This document shows positions 36,862-45,810 of a stretch of DNA of 64,000 nucleotides, one piece after another. The translations under genes were made by a program, and so were the position numbers. The notes below the pieces were generated by a model, which ran no database searches, was not told where the DNA came from, and saw only the letters and a list, made by a program, of their open reading frames with translations. Source of the stretch: Acinetobacter gandensis (GTDB lineage Bacteria; Pseudomonadota; Gammaproteobacteria; Pseudomonadales; Moraxellaceae); the NCBI RefSeq assembly GCF_001678755.1, contig NZ_LZDS01000030.1:60870-124869 (forward strand), given 5' to 3'. Position 1 is the stretch's first letter, and every line of letters begins with the position of its first letter.

Positions 36862-38316
36862 TTAGTGTCCGCCGCCATTAATCGCTTTGGTCATATCTTC
36901 CACAACTTTCTTGGCATCACCAAAAATCATCATGGTCTTATCGTTATAGAACAAGTCATTGTCTAGACCCGCATAACCTGTTGCCATAGAACGTTTGATC
37001 ACCATGATGGTACGTGCTTTATGTGCTTCCAAAATTGGCATGCCATAAATTGGAGAACTTGGGTCATCTTTTGCTGCTGGGTTGACAACGTCGTTTGCAC
37101 CAATCACCAGCACAACATCTGTTGCTGGAAAGTCAGAGTTAATCTCGTCCATTTCCAAAATGTCTTCATACGCAACGTCTGCTTCAGCAAGTAACACGTT
37201 CATATGACCTGGCATACGACCAGCGACTGGGTGAATGGCAAAACGTACTTTTACACCTTGTTCTTTTAAGATTTCACACAGTTCTTTAACCGCATTTTGT
37301 GCACGACCTTGCGCCATACCATAACCTGGTACAATCACAACGCTGTCCGCATTTGACATGAGGAAGCCAGCATCATCAGCAGAACCAGAACGATGATTAC
37401 GTTGAACTTTTTCACCATTATCAGACGCTGCAACGGCTGTACCACCCATTGCACCACCAAACAATACGTTGATGATTGAACGGTTCATTGCTTTACACAT
37501 GATGTAAGACAGAATCGCACCTGATGAACCAACCAGCGAACCTGCAACGATCAACATATTGTTTTCAAGCGTGAAACCAATGCCTGCTGCCGCCCAACCT
37601 GAGAATGAGTTTAGAAGTGATACCACTACTGGCATATCACCACCACCCACTGGCGCAATCCACACCCAACCAAAAGCAAGTGCAAGTACAGTCATTGCCC
37701 AGAATGCATTCATGTTACCTGTGGTGAAAAAATAGATACCACATGCCAACATTGCAAGGAAAATCAGTACTTGAACTGGTTTAACCCAACCACCTGAAAT
37801 AGTTTTTGCCCATTTCTTGGCAGCCAATTTACCGTAAGCAAAAACAGATGCTGTAAATGTAATGGCACCAACGAAGCAACCCACAAACAATTCAAATAAA
37901 TGAACTTTGCTCATGTGTGCATGTTCAACACCAGCAGCCGTTAAAGCTGCTTCGTTTTCAGCAAATAACGCTGTAAGTTGGTTGTTATGTAGAATTGCAG
38001 CAATCGCAATCAGTACAGCAGCCAGACCGACCAACGAGTGCATCAGAGCCACAGTTTCAGGCATTTGAGTCATTGGAACCGTACGTGCACGTGCAATACC
38101 AACCACAGCGCCCAATACCATTGCACCAACAATCATCCAAATTACAGGATGATCTGCCACAAAGAATGTTGTCAAAACCGCAATTGCCATTGCGATCATA
38201 CCGTATCGGTTACCCTGAATCGCAGTTTTAGGACCTGACAACCCACGAAGCGTTAAAATAAAAAGAACGGCACCAATCAGGTAGAACCAATCCGCATACT
38301 CTCGAATAAATTCCAT
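36862..38316 (-). CDS. pntB: NAD(P) transhydrogenase subunit beta
   Basis: A 484-residue protein with nine or so membrane helices in the N-terminal half and a C-terminal NADP-binding domain with GYGMAQGRAQNAVKEL and HPVAGRMPGHMNVLLAEA, then DDPSSPIYGMPI, the family signatures. It completes a proton-driven enzyme that transfers hydride from NADH to NADP+. The start is the ATG at 38316 (MEFIREYADW); the longer frame starts with TTG. AGAGGG lies 7 nt upstream, within the end of pntAB. Confidence 0.95.
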   Translation of the reverse strand: MEFIREYADWFYLIGAVLFILTLRGLSGPKTAIQGNRYGMIAMAIAVLTTFFVADHPVIWMIVGAMVLGAVVGIARARTVPMTQMPETVALMHSLVGLAAVLIAIAAILHNNQLTALFAENEAALTAAGVEHAHMSKVHLFELFVGCFVGAITFTASVFAYGKLAAKKWAKTISGGWVKPVQVLIFLAMLACGIYFFTTGNMNAFWAMTVLALAFGWVWIAPVGGGDMPVVVSLLNSFSGWAAAGIGFTLENNMLIVAGSLVGSSGAILSYIMCKAMNRSIINVLFGGAMGGTAVAASDNGEKVQRNHRSGSADDAGFLMSNADSVVIVPGYGMAQGRAQNAVKELCEILKEQGVKVRFAIHPVAGRMPGHMNVLLAEADVAYEDILEMDEINSDFPATDVVLVIGANDVVNPAAKDDPSSPIYGMPILEAHKARTIMVIKRSMATGYAGLDNDLFYNDKTMMIFGDAKKVVEDMTKAINGGGH

Positions 38317-38319
38317 CAA

Positions 38320-38640
38320 TTAACCCTCTTTTTTCTTTTGCTTAGGTTTGAACATTTCAAGCATACGCGCAGTAACTGCGAAACCACCAAAAATGTTGAT
38401 ACTTGCAAGGAATACAGCAATCGCACCCAAGATACTCACAGCATTAATGCTTTGAAATTGAACGCTTGCATCCACAATGCCAGGAATACCGACAGTTTGA
38501 ATCATCGCACCCACAACAATAATTGAAGACAGTGCATTAGTTACCGCCATTAAAGGCGTGTGCAGCGCAGGCGTAACACCCCAAACCACGTAGTAACCGA
38601 CAAAGATTGCAAGGACAAAAATAGTAATCGTTTCAACCAT
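38320..38640 (-). CDS. pntAB: NAD(P) transhydrogenase subunit alpha, membrane part
   Basis: A 106-residue protein with three or four membrane helices ([20 protein letters not shown] signature, about 24-43). It corresponds to the C-terminal part of E. coli PntA, encoded separately here. The stop and the pntB TTG/ATG are adjacent, so the two are tightly coupled. Not a frameshift: both halves have their own start and ribosome-binding site. Confidence 0.93.
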   Translation of the reverse strand: MVETITIFVLAIFVGYYVVWGVTPALHTPLMAVTNALSSIIVVGAMIQTVGIPGIVDASVQFQSINAVSILGAIAVFLASINIFGGFAVTARMLEMFKPKQKKKEG

Positions 38641-38651
38641 GATGATTCTCC

Positions 38652-39779
38652 TTAACCACGTTTCAGCAGCACTTGGCCGCCATGAGTGACAAGTAGTGCT
38701 TTTTGAATTTCTTCTTCTGGATTGATGGCAAAGTTTTTCTCGCTATCAAACATGGTATCGACAAAATTCAATACGTTACGTGCATATAGTGCCGATGCTT
38801 CTGTCGCCACTGTAGAAGGAATATTTGGAATACCAAGAATTTTCACGCCATTGGCTGTCATGACATTTTCGCCACAGACTGAACCTTCAACGTTACCGCC
38901 AGTTTCCACCGCCATATCAAGAATGATTGAACCCGGTTTCATTTTGGCAACAGTTTCAGCTTTAATCAGACGAGGCGCATCACGGCCTGGCAACAACGCA
39001 GTGGTAATCACGATATCGGCATTTGAAACTGCTTTATCCACAATGATTGCTTGATCGCGGATATATTCTTCACCCGGCATCCAGCCATAACCATTTTTTG
39101 CTGCATCTGCTGCTTTTTGCTGTTCTTCAGCAGACATTGGTACGTCTAACCATTTACCGCCAAGTGATTCCACTTGATCACGTGCTGTAGGACGTAAATC
39201 AGTTGCTTCAACCACTGCACCTAAACGTTTCGCCGTTGCAATTGCCTGTAAGCCCGCAACACCCACGCCCATAATCACGACACGTGCAGGTTTCACTGTA
39301 CCTGCTGCAGTCATTAACATTGGGAACATACGTTGATATTCAGCACCTGCAAGCAACACAGATTTATAACCTGACAAGTTGGCTTGAGAAGACAATACGT
39401 CCATGTTTTGTGCACGAGATAAAGTACGTGGCAAAAGTTCCAATGCAAATGCAGACACGTTTTGTGCCGCAAATTGGTCAAGTTCGGTGTTGCGGTAAGG
39501 GTCAAACATTGCAACCACAGTTGTGTTTGCTGCAAGTTTTTGAATTTCGTCACCCTTCGGTGCACGTACTTTCAAAATAATTTGACTACCGGTATAGGCA
39601 TCATCCGTAATTTTGGCACCGACTTGTTCATAGGCACTATCGATATAAGCGGCTTTAACACCAGCATTACGTTCAATAACCACGCTATGGCCAGCGCTGA
39701 TCAATTTTTTTACTGTTTCAGGCGTCGCAGCGACGCGATTTTCACCGACAACAGTTTCGGCTGGAATTCCGATCTGCAT
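38652..39779 (-). CDS. pntAA: NAD(P) transhydrogenase subunit alpha, NAD-binding part
   Basis: A 375-residue soluble domain, the N-terminal part of E. coli PntA (residues 1-about 380). Motifs: [42 protein letters not shown] (NAD-binding, about 165-185), and [13 protein letters not shown] is 7 nt before the ATG at 39779. The three-gene form pntAA-pntAB-pntB is usual in Acinetobacter, Pseudomonas and alphaproteobacteria. The operon is a main source of NADPH. Confidence 0.95.
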   Translation of the reverse strand: MQIGIPAETVVGENRVAATPETVKKLISAGHSVVIERNAGVKAAYIDSAYEQVGAKITDDAYTGSQIILKVRAPKGDEIQKLAANTTVVAMFDPYRNTELDQFAAQNVSAFALELLPRTLSRAQNMDVLSSQANLSGYKSVLLAGAEYQRMFPMLMTAAGTVKPARVVIMGVGVAGLQAIATAKRLGAVVEATDLRPTARDQVESLGGKWLDVPMSAEEQQKAADAAKNGYGWMPGEEYIRDQAIIVDKAVSNADIVITTALLPGRDAPRLIKAETVAKMKPGSIILDMAVETGGNVEGSVCGENVMTANGVKILGIPNIPSTVATEASALYARNVLNFVDTMFDSEKNFAINPEEEIQKALLVTHGGQVLLKRG

Positions 39780-39811
39780 GAGCGTTCCTCAAGCTAATTT
39801 TTCTTAAGTAA

Positions 39812-39830
39812 ACATCGCTACCTGCGATGT
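39812..39830. repeat. Inverted repeat in the pntAA leader
   Basis: Arms ACATCGC and GCGATGT separated by 5 nt, about 33 bp before the pntAA ATG. It could be an operator or an mRNA hairpin near the ribosome-binding site. Confidence 0.45.
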
Positions 39831-40441
39831 CTCCCCTCAGGATGTATTTTTGTACAATTTTTGGATTCTAATTGAAATTTTCTAAAATACTACCCAATAT
39901 TTATTTAATAAATGACCATATTTTGAACTCATGATTCATGAAAATAATGGTGCGATATCTCAATTATTCAGATTTATTGGTTCATTTATGCGTGTTTTTT
40001 ATACTAACTATAACTTTTAGAACTATTTTGATGATTTAAACATCACTATTTTTACTAACTAGGATCTTGCCATTAAACATTGGTTGATCTTTTTGACAAT
40101 GCGCACTTCTAAAACGACTGACAATTCATCTTTAAAATTCAATTCAAGCACTGATAAACAACCACTTCGTTTAAAATTTAACGAGGCGTTGACCTTTCTG
40201 ACATTTTAGACGCGCATAGCCTCATCTATTTTTGACCGACTTAAATGGGTTATGTGTCAGAATAGTCATTCCAATTGTTTAGCATGAATAGCGCATTTTT
40301 TGATGCTAATTTATGCAATGTGGTGAAACAGTGTTCATTGGTCTTAAGTCTAAGAATTTAAAATATTGGCTTAAAAAAAATTTTCATCAACATTTTATAG
40401 CATGATGGGCGTGTATTTTTTTTCGGCTAAAATCCAGTTAA

Positions 40442-40458
40442 TGCACCATTAAGGTGCA
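40442..40458. promoter_or_regulatory. Perfect NtrC-type palindrome
   Basis: TGCACC-N5-GGTGCA with both halves exact, equal to the consensus NtrC enhancer site known from enterobacterial glnA promoters. It lies 264 bp before the EamA gene and 663 bp before pntAA. I scanned both strands nearby and found no matching GG-N10-GC sigma-54 promoter with good flanks, so the controlled transcript is not obvious. Confidence 0.55.
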
Positions 40459-40619
40459 ATCACAAAATACTATTCAAGATATCTGTTCGACATGACTTCT
40501 ACGTTCATTTTTCTAAAACATAAAACATTGTCATTTCTCTCGACAATTCAAATTAAATACACGTGCAATGCACGAAATGTAGGCTAAAACAAGGAATAGA
40601 ATCTATTCTTTTTTTGCAT

Positions 40620-40648
40620 TTATCATCTGTACTGGCATTTTTTATAAT
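40620..40648 (+). promoter_or_regulatory. Sigma-70-type promoter for the EamA transporter
   Basis: TTATCA (40620-40625) and a perfect -10 TATAAT (40643-40648) with 17-bp spacing. Transcription would start near 40655, about 67 nt before the ATG at 40722. Confidence 0.6.
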
Positions 40649-40721
40649 GAGAAAAAAAGCATCCCACTCATTTAAAAATTAAGATGTTTTTTGACTTTTA
40701 AAGCCTTCAGGAAGTTTAAAG

Positions 40722-41642
40722 ATGATATCGAAAACGCTTCGTCCGCACTCCATCGGTGCAAGTTGTGCGATCGCGGCAGCGTTTTTATTTAGTACTAAAG
40801 CGATTTTCATCAAACAAGCATACGCCTTATCTCCTTTAGTCGATGCGACCTTATTAATGGCGTTACGTATGGCGAGCGCATTGCCATTTTTTCTTATCAT
40901 TGCATGGTACAGTCGCCAGCGTTATCACAGTATTACAGCGAAAGATTGGGCATTACTCATATTATCGGGATTGATGGGCTATTATTTTTCTAGTTGGTTG
41001 GACTTTCTTGGGCTGATGTACATCAGTGCATCTTTAGAGCGCATTATCTTATTTCTTTATCCCACCTTGACGGTCATCGCATCTGCAGCGATTTATAAAA
41101 AACCATTAGGCTTAAAAGCCATTTTGGCCATTATTCTGAGTTATGGCGGTACCGTTTTAGTCATGCTGCAAGAGCAAAGTCATACGCCGCATGATGCTAA
41201 TTTTTGGTTGGGTGCTAGCTTGGTTTTTACCAGTGCAATCTTGTTCTCAATCTATTTACTCCTTACCCCAACCCTGATGCAAAAATTTGGCTCTCTGCAT
41301 TTTACGGGTTTAGCACTGAGCATTGCTTGTATTGCCATGATGCTACATTTTTGGATTGCAACCCCGGAGCCATTCCATTTATTAACTCAATTACCTTTGG
41401 GTATTTGGGGGTATGGACTAGCTCTCGGCTTACTGGTGACCGTATTACCAACGATCTTATTGATGCAAAGTATCGTCCGACTTGGCCCAGGCCAATCTGC
41501 AATGATTGCGTCAGTTGGCCCGATCCTAACAATTTTTTTGGCTGTTGCTTTACTGAATGAACATTTAAATGCATGGCAATGGTTAGGCTGCATACTCAAC
41601 ATGCTCGGGGTCTGCATGATTACCTTGAATAAGAAAAAATAA
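40722..41642 (+). CDS. DMT-superfamily transporter (EamA)
   Basis: A 306-residue integral membrane protein with ten predicted helices in two five-helix repeats, the EamA layout. Signatures include FLFSTKAIFIKQAYALSP near the N terminus and LGPGQSAMIASVGPILTIFLAVALLNEHLNAWQWLG near the C terminus. AGGAAG lies 7 nt before the ATG. Members export metabolites, amino acids or drugs; the substrate cannot be predicted. The MFS exporter follows in the same direction about 140 bp later, with its own operator-like repeats. Confidence 0.85.
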   Translation: MISKTLRPHSIGASCAIAAAFLFSTKAIFIKQAYALSPLVDATLLMALRMASALPFFLIIAWYSRQRYHSITAKDWALLILSGLMGYYFSSWLDFLGLMYISASLERIILFLYPTLTVIASAAIYKKPLGLKAILAIILSYGGTVLVMLQEQSHTPHDANFWLGASLVFTSAILFSIYLLLTPTLMQKFGSLHFTGLALSIACIAMMLHFWIATPEPFHLLTQLPLGIWGYGLALGLLVTVLPTILLMQSIVRLGPGQSAMIASVGPILTIFLAVALLNEHLNAWQWLGCILNMLGVCMITLNKKK

Positions 41643-41714
41643 ACTTTATTCATCGAATATTTTCTGCGTACCTTTCACAGAGAAACACTTTAAGCACCGT
41701 TCTTTTTTCCTTAT

Positions 41715-41758
41715 AGTGAGCTCACTTCGCAAGTAGAACAATATCGAGCATATTGTTC
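41715..41758 (+). promoter_or_regulatory. Two operator-like palindromes upstream of the MFS transporter
   Basis: A perfect 12-bp palindrome AGTGAGCTCACT (41715-41726) and, 9 bp on, an inverted repeat with 9-bp arms GAACAATAT (41736-41744) and ATATTGTTC (41750-41758) and a 5-bp centre. The second ends 24 bp before the ATG. Both have the shape of binding sites for dimeric repressors; no regulator gene is adjacent. Confidence 0.55.
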
Positions 41759-41782
41759 ACGCCGCAACATCTGGACAATTTT

Positions 41783-42985
41783 ATGAATGCCTCTCTCGAC
41801 ATTAGCCACAATAAAATGCTGTTATGGCTTATGGCCATGGCCTGTGGTTTATGTGCAGGTGCTAACTATTATTGCCAACCATTGATTGCATCCATTCAGC
41901 ACAGCTTTCAAATACCGCAGTCGCAAGTTGCTTTGACGGTAACCTTTGCACAAATATCCTATGCATTGGGTTTACTGTTCATTGTGCCCTTAGGTGATAT
42001 TGTCAATAAAGCCAAGTTCATTCCGTTGTTAATGTTCGGTGCAGCGATAGGTTTAGGGCTATGTGCCCTATCTACTAACTTATATATGTTGTGGATCGGC
42101 ACGATTATTACAGGTCTATTCTCCGTCGCAGCGCAGGTACTGATACCTTTAGTCACGCTGGCCGTCCGTCCAGAAAAAACTGGGGCTGTGGTTGGTTTCT
42201 TGATGAGTGGGCTTCTCGTTGGCATTTTACTCTCAACCAGTTTATCTGGATTGCTGTCCAATTTAATTCATTGGAAAGCCATTTATGTCCTCAGTGCCGT
42301 TTTAATGTTGATCATTGCACTGCTGCTTAAAACGCGGCTGCCACGTGTGAGTATTATTCAAATGACCTATCTAAAAATTTTTCAATCGATGGGTCGTTTG
42401 CTGAAACAAGAGCGACGTTTAGTTTACCGCTCTTTGATTGGTGGCTGTGTATTTGCGGCGATGAGTATGCTGTTTTCCACAATTGCAATGCTCTTAACCC
42501 AGCCACCTTTTAATCTGGCAGACGTGTGGGTGGGAATTGTCACATTAGTCGGTGTGTTTGGTGCACTTTCAACACAATGGGTTGGTCGCTTAGCCGATCA
42601 AGGCAATAACACCATATTAACTTGGGTCGGTTGCACAATTTTAGCAATCAGTTGGGGACTTCTATATATAGGTGGAAATTCACTGGGCTTCTATACCATT
42701 GGCTACGGTTTAATTAGTTTAGGTTTAGCTATGGTGCATAGTTGTAATCAAAACATTATTTTCCAATTAAACCCAATTGCTCGTTCACGAATAAATTCGA
42801 TTTATATGACCAGTTATTTTATTGGTGGCGCGTGTGGCTCAGCACTCGGCGTATTTGCATGGCATCACGGAGGTTGGCCGATGACGTGCTTAACAGGTTT
42901 AAGCTTAGTCTTCGCAGCGGCAATTTTTATTTTATTTGATCAGTTTCACCGTCCTCAACCTAAAGCCAACGCTGAAAGCATTTAA
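41783..42985 (+). CDS. MFS transporter
   Basis: A 400-residue protein with twelve predicted helices. Segments such as MACGLCAGANYYCQPLIASI (helix 1) and FIVPLGDIVNKAKFIP (loop 2-3, the MFS motif A equivalent G-D-x-x-x-x-x) mark it as an MFS exporter of the YgaY/NepI-like type with the NYY-QP motif. The ATG at 41783 is preferred; the frame also reaches a TTG at 41753, which lies inside the inverted repeat. The ribosome-binding site is weak (GGA). Substrate unknown; likely an efflux pump for a metabolite or drug. Confidence 0.85.
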   Translation: MNASLDISHNKMLLWLMAMACGLCAGANYYCQPLIASIQHSFQIPQSQVALTVTFAQISYALGLLFIVPLGDIVNKAKFIPLLMFGAAIGLGLCALSTNLYMLWIGTIITGLFSVAAQVLIPLVTLAVRPEKTGAVVGFLMSGLLVGILLSTSLSGLLSNLIHWKAIYVLSAVLMLIIALLLKTRLPRVSIIQMTYLKIFQSMGRLLKQERRLVYRSLIGGCVFAAMSMLFSTIAMLLTQPPFNLADVWVGIVTLVGVFGALSTQWVGRLADQGNNTILTWVGCTILAISWGLLYIGGNSLGFYTIGYGLISLGLAMVHSCNQNIIFQLNPIARSRINSIYMTSYFIGGACGSALGVFAWHHGGWPMTCLTGLSLVFAAAIFILFDQFHRPQPKANAESI

Positions 42986-43004
42986 GTACGCCATGAATAC
43001 TCAA

Positions 43005-43026
43005 TTGCCTCAAATATGAGGCTTTT
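43005..43026 (+). terminator. Weak terminator-like hairpin after the MFS gene
   Basis: Arms GCCTC and GAGGC with a 6-nt loop followed by TTTT. The stem is short, so it is only a moderate candidate. Confidence 0.5.
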
Positions 43027-43092
43027 AAGTATTAAGGAATACGCAAGTTATAAATTCAAACACACTCAAAATAGCTTATGAAATAAGGCAAG

Positions 43093-43737
43093 CTAACTCA
43101 CCTGCACCACAGGATAAAAGGGTTTTCCTAAATCGAGTGTGGCCGCATTTTCGAGTAATACAAACATAAATACCGGCAATAAAGCCGAAAGAATATTACA
43201 AGCATCTTTTAACTGTTTACGATTTACTGAACTATTATAGGTCGCACCGCCATGAATTAATTGATTACGTAAGGTATACATGCGGTTAAAAAGCACCATT
43301 AAAATATCAATAGAATCCTGCTCTTTTAAAGCACGGAGGACTTTTTGCTTTTCTTGCTCTAGCCCTTCACGACACGCTTGCTGACTAATCTTTTGGTTTT
43401 GATAATCCCAAAAACCTTGATAGACATACGGGTTATCTAAAAATATCCGGATAGGCTGACTAAAACGCTCCCATAATATTTTATAAATCTTTTGCTCCAT
43501 GTCTTTTTGGCAAATCAAATGTAAAAACTGCCTCAGTGTTTGTTTATCCTGACTAACGTGTAAGTCCTGCGCATAGATCGCATTAAACGACACCCATAAG
43601 CTGATAAATTGCAGATCTAAATCTTCCTGTAAATCTTGTGATTTTTTCAACCAACTTAAACCGCGATGAATACGTAAATTAAATTGATCTGTATGTTCAG
43701 CTTTTTTACTTTTAAATATTTCTTCTAGCAGCATCAT
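43093..43737 (-). CDS. HEPN-like protein of unknown function
   Basis: A 214-residue helical protein without signal peptide or membrane segment. Residues about 160-172 read MYTLRNQLIHGGAT, the R-x4-H-G motif of HEPN domains (ApeA/RiboL-PSP-like), in which Arg and His form an RNase site. The upstream region LWVSFNAIYAQ is also typical of this helical fold. HEPN proteins are often RNases in toxin-antitoxin or anti-phage systems, but single housekeeping versions exist. No antitoxin or partner gene lies beside it: the upstream neighbour is the MetF-MetV-like gene on the same strand, the downstream one an MFS gene on the other. GAGGG precedes the first of two ATG codons. Confidence 0.65.
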   Translation of the reverse strand: MMLLEEIFKSKKAEHTDQFNLRIHRGLSWLKKSQDLQEDLDLQFISLWVSFNAIYAQDLHVSQDKQTLRQFLHLICQKDMEQKIYKILWERFSQPIRIFLDNPYVYQGFWDYQNQKISQQACREGLEQEKQKVLRALKEQDSIDILMVLFNRMYTLRNQLIHGGATYNSSVNRKQLKDACNILSALLPVFMFVLLENAATLDLGKPFYPVVQVS

Positions 43738-44040
43738 TCTGCTTTTCCCTCAAAACTTGATTATTCGTTTATTTTTCTACCTTTTGAACTTACTCTAAAT
43801 ACAGAGAACTACACAATAAAAAACCCTCAAGTCACCTAAAAGAAAGGTGACCTAAGGGTTTAGTTTTTGAATAAATATTGATGCAGTCCCTGCTTAAGTC
43901 CAGACACTCGTTTAGACAATTATTAAATCTTAATGTGGTTTATCTTTATTTAATAATTGATCACGTTTGCCTTGATCTTTAAGCCATTCCCACTTAAAGA
44001 AGAACCTCAACATGAATGAAGTTCAACTCGTATATTCACC
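43738..44040. other. Intergenic region before the HEPN-like gene
   Basis: About 300 bp. It contains a strong hairpin terminator (43817-43862) serving the gene at 44041-45450, and otherwise nothing I can assign. Confidence 0.6.
43817..43862 (-). terminator. Hairpin terminator of the MetF-MetV-like gene
   Basis: A two-tier stem: outer AAACCCT with AGGGTTT, inner GTCACCT with AGGTGAC. On the minus strand the stem is followed by a run of T. It lies about 180 bp after the stop at 44041. Confidence 0.75.
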
Positions 44041-45450
44041 TTAACTCAGCTCACTTTTCTGAGGATAGAACCAGTTTTTCCATGAACTGGTTTGTCGGGC
44101 TTCAATAGCAACTGTTGGAATTAAGCTTTGTTTTAACACCTCTGTTTGTCCAACGCTTTGTGCTAAACGCGCTTTGACTGAATGAATACATTCACGGTCT
44201 TCAAACTCGCAGCGGTCTAAAGTGGTTCCACCACACGGGCCATTGGCTAAACCTTTCGGGCAAGTCTCTGGGCAAATATATAAGGTTTCACCAAGTCTGC
44301 ATTGACCACAGCTTTCACAGCCGACAATACCATGCTTACTTATAAACTCAGTCTTCAGTAAAGCATCATCCGCTTTAGGTTTATTCCATAGTTTGGCAGC
44401 AAAAATCAAACCACCGACGCCTTTCGCCATTTTGGAGCTAAAAAAGACTTCATGCATCAGATGCATACTTTTATATTTCAACACTTGCTCAAGCGGTGCA
44501 GCATGATCGTGTGCGGAGATGGGTTGAAAATCTTCTACTGAATTTGACTGCCATAAAGTAGTCCACAAGTTTTGACATTCTTGCAAACTCAATTTCGCAT
44601 ATTCAGCCAGTGCTAAAGCTAATTTGTTTTGTTCTTGAGCTTTATGGCAAGCTGACAGATGTACCCCCGCATAGCCCATTTTTTGGCACATCAGTATCTG
44701 TAATGCGCAGCGTGCATAAACATTTTTTTCTGCTTGTTGTGCGTCCGCCAGTTGTTCTTGCTGTAAAAAACTCAGCATGTAAGGCGTTAATACGATGCCT
44801 GCAACTTTCTGTTTCACCATAAATCTTGCACGCGCAAAAGTCAGTGGCATAATACAAGCAAGTACCGGTATCTGAGCAAAATGCTGCTGCATATATTGTT
44901 GATAATCAGCCAGAACTTGCGTGTCAAAACCCAATTGAGTGATCACATAATCTGCACCAGCTTTAATTTTTTTCTCAAGTTTAAAATATTGGGCATCTCG
45001 TTCAGCTTGAGCATATTTAAAGGGATTAAACGCCACGCCCAAATAAAACCCTCCCTGCTGTTTTGCCGCCATGACTTGATTGACAGACTCTAGATAACGG
45101 CTCCGCAAAGCGGGATTGTGAACACCGTCATTATGCTGTTTGAGCTTATCTCCAGTCAGTAACAATAGATTTTCAATCGACTGTTCCTGAGCTTCATCTA
45201 AGAACACTTCAAAGTCGGAAATGTCTCGCCCTTTACCAGAGAAGTGCAGTATTTTTTCCACTTGTTGAGGATAGTCATTGGCCACTTCCAAAGGTGTAGG
45301 ATCAGTATCCGTTTGCACACGATCAGCCAAGGTCATAAATGCTGGAAATCCAGCAAAATGATTCACCACATGCTGTGGCTTGGCTGTGGTTAAGTACTCA
45401 AAAGAAATACAAAATTGACCACGTGTTAAATGTTCAGAAAATAGTGACAT
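44041..45450 (-). CDS. MetF-MetV fusion: methylenetetrahydrofolate reductase-like domain plus C-terminal Cys-rich domain
   Basis: A 469-residue protein. Residues 1 to about 300 form a MetF-type TIM barrel (CISFEYLTTAKP, DYVITQLGFD, PVLACIMPLTF). The C-terminal 150 residues carry a cysteine-rich domain with CESCGQCRLGETLYICPETCPKG and NGPCGGTT, which is the MTHFR C-terminal (MetV) domain that holds an iron-sulfur or zinc site. In acetogens MetV is a separate subunit. The protein probably handles methyl- or methylene-tetrahydrofolate, for example from O-demethylation of aromatic compounds, rather than being the biosynthetic MetF; that is an inference. The ATG at 45450 is used because the longer frame starts with TTG; the ribosome-binding site is weak. 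Confidence 0.8.
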   Translation of the reverse strand: MSLFSEHLTRGQFCISFEYLTTAKPQHVVNHFAGFPAFMTLADRVQTDTDPTPLEVANDYPQQVEKILHFSGKGRDISDFEVFLDEAQEQSIENLLLLTGDKLKQHNDGVHNPALRSRYLESVNQVMAAKQQGGFYLGVAFNPFKYAQAERDAQYFKLEKKIKAGADYVITQLGFDTQVLADYQQYMQQHFAQIPVLACIMPLTFARARFMVKQKVAGIVLTPYMLSFLQQEQLADAQQAEKNVYARCALQILMCQKMGYAGVHLSACHKAQEQNKLALALAEYAKLSLQECQNLWTTLWQSNSVEDFQPISAHDHAAPLEQVLKYKSMHLMHEVFFSSKMAKGVGGLIFAAKLWNKPKADDALLKTEFISKHGIVGCESCGQCRLGETLYICPETCPKGLANGPCGGTTLDRCEFEDRECIHSVKARLAQSVGQTEVLKQSLIPTVAIEARQTSSWKNWFYPQKSELS

Positions 45451-45456
45451 AACCAA

Positions 45457-45810
45457 TAAGGGAGATTAAAAAAATGGAGAGCAAAATGCTGAAATGTGCT
45501 TATCCAACACAATTCATTAAATTATAGATTATCCACTACAAAAGATAAAATCCTGCCTCTCATTCGGCTGCTTAAAGTAAAATCGTCGAAAATTTAAGGT
45601 CGTAAGATCCGTGCTTACACCCTTAGAAATCCATAGATACACTCTGTAAATACGAAGTAGCGAGTGGGATAGAATGTCCGTATTCTTTTTTTATGCTAAT
45701 ATTGCGCCCGTTCCAAAAATGCGGATTTTTCAGCGCATTTCGCATTCTTTTTGACGGCATCCCGTTAAACATTTCTCCTGTTCTCTGTTCATTTAAGGCG
45801 TGATTTTTTA
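45457..45810. other. Intergenic region before dusA
   Basis: About 350 bp without gene. Between the divergent MetF-MetV and dusA genes; AT-rich, with no strong hairpin. A TATGCTAATATT stretch at about 45692-45703 could be part of a dusA promoter. dusA 5' ends are known integration sites for some prophages, but no attachment repeat was seen. Confidence 0.5.

Larger units (their letters stand above)
39780..40721. other. Long intergenic region between pntAA and the EamA transporter
   Basis: About 940 bp, AT-rich, with no convincing gene. It contains an inverted repeat in the pntAA leader (arms ACATCGC 39812-39818 and GCGATGT 39824-39830), a perfect NtrC-type palindrome (40442-40458), and the promoter at 40620-40648. 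The middle (39850-40430) shows nothing I can interpret. Confidence 0.65.

Noticed and set aside
38320..39779. Apparent frameshift splitting PntA into two pieces
   Set aside because: Each part has its own start and ribosome-binding site, and the three-gene form is normal in Acinetobacter.
45457..45810. Prophage attachment site before dusA
   Set aside because: No direct repeat, integrase or phage gene was found near it.
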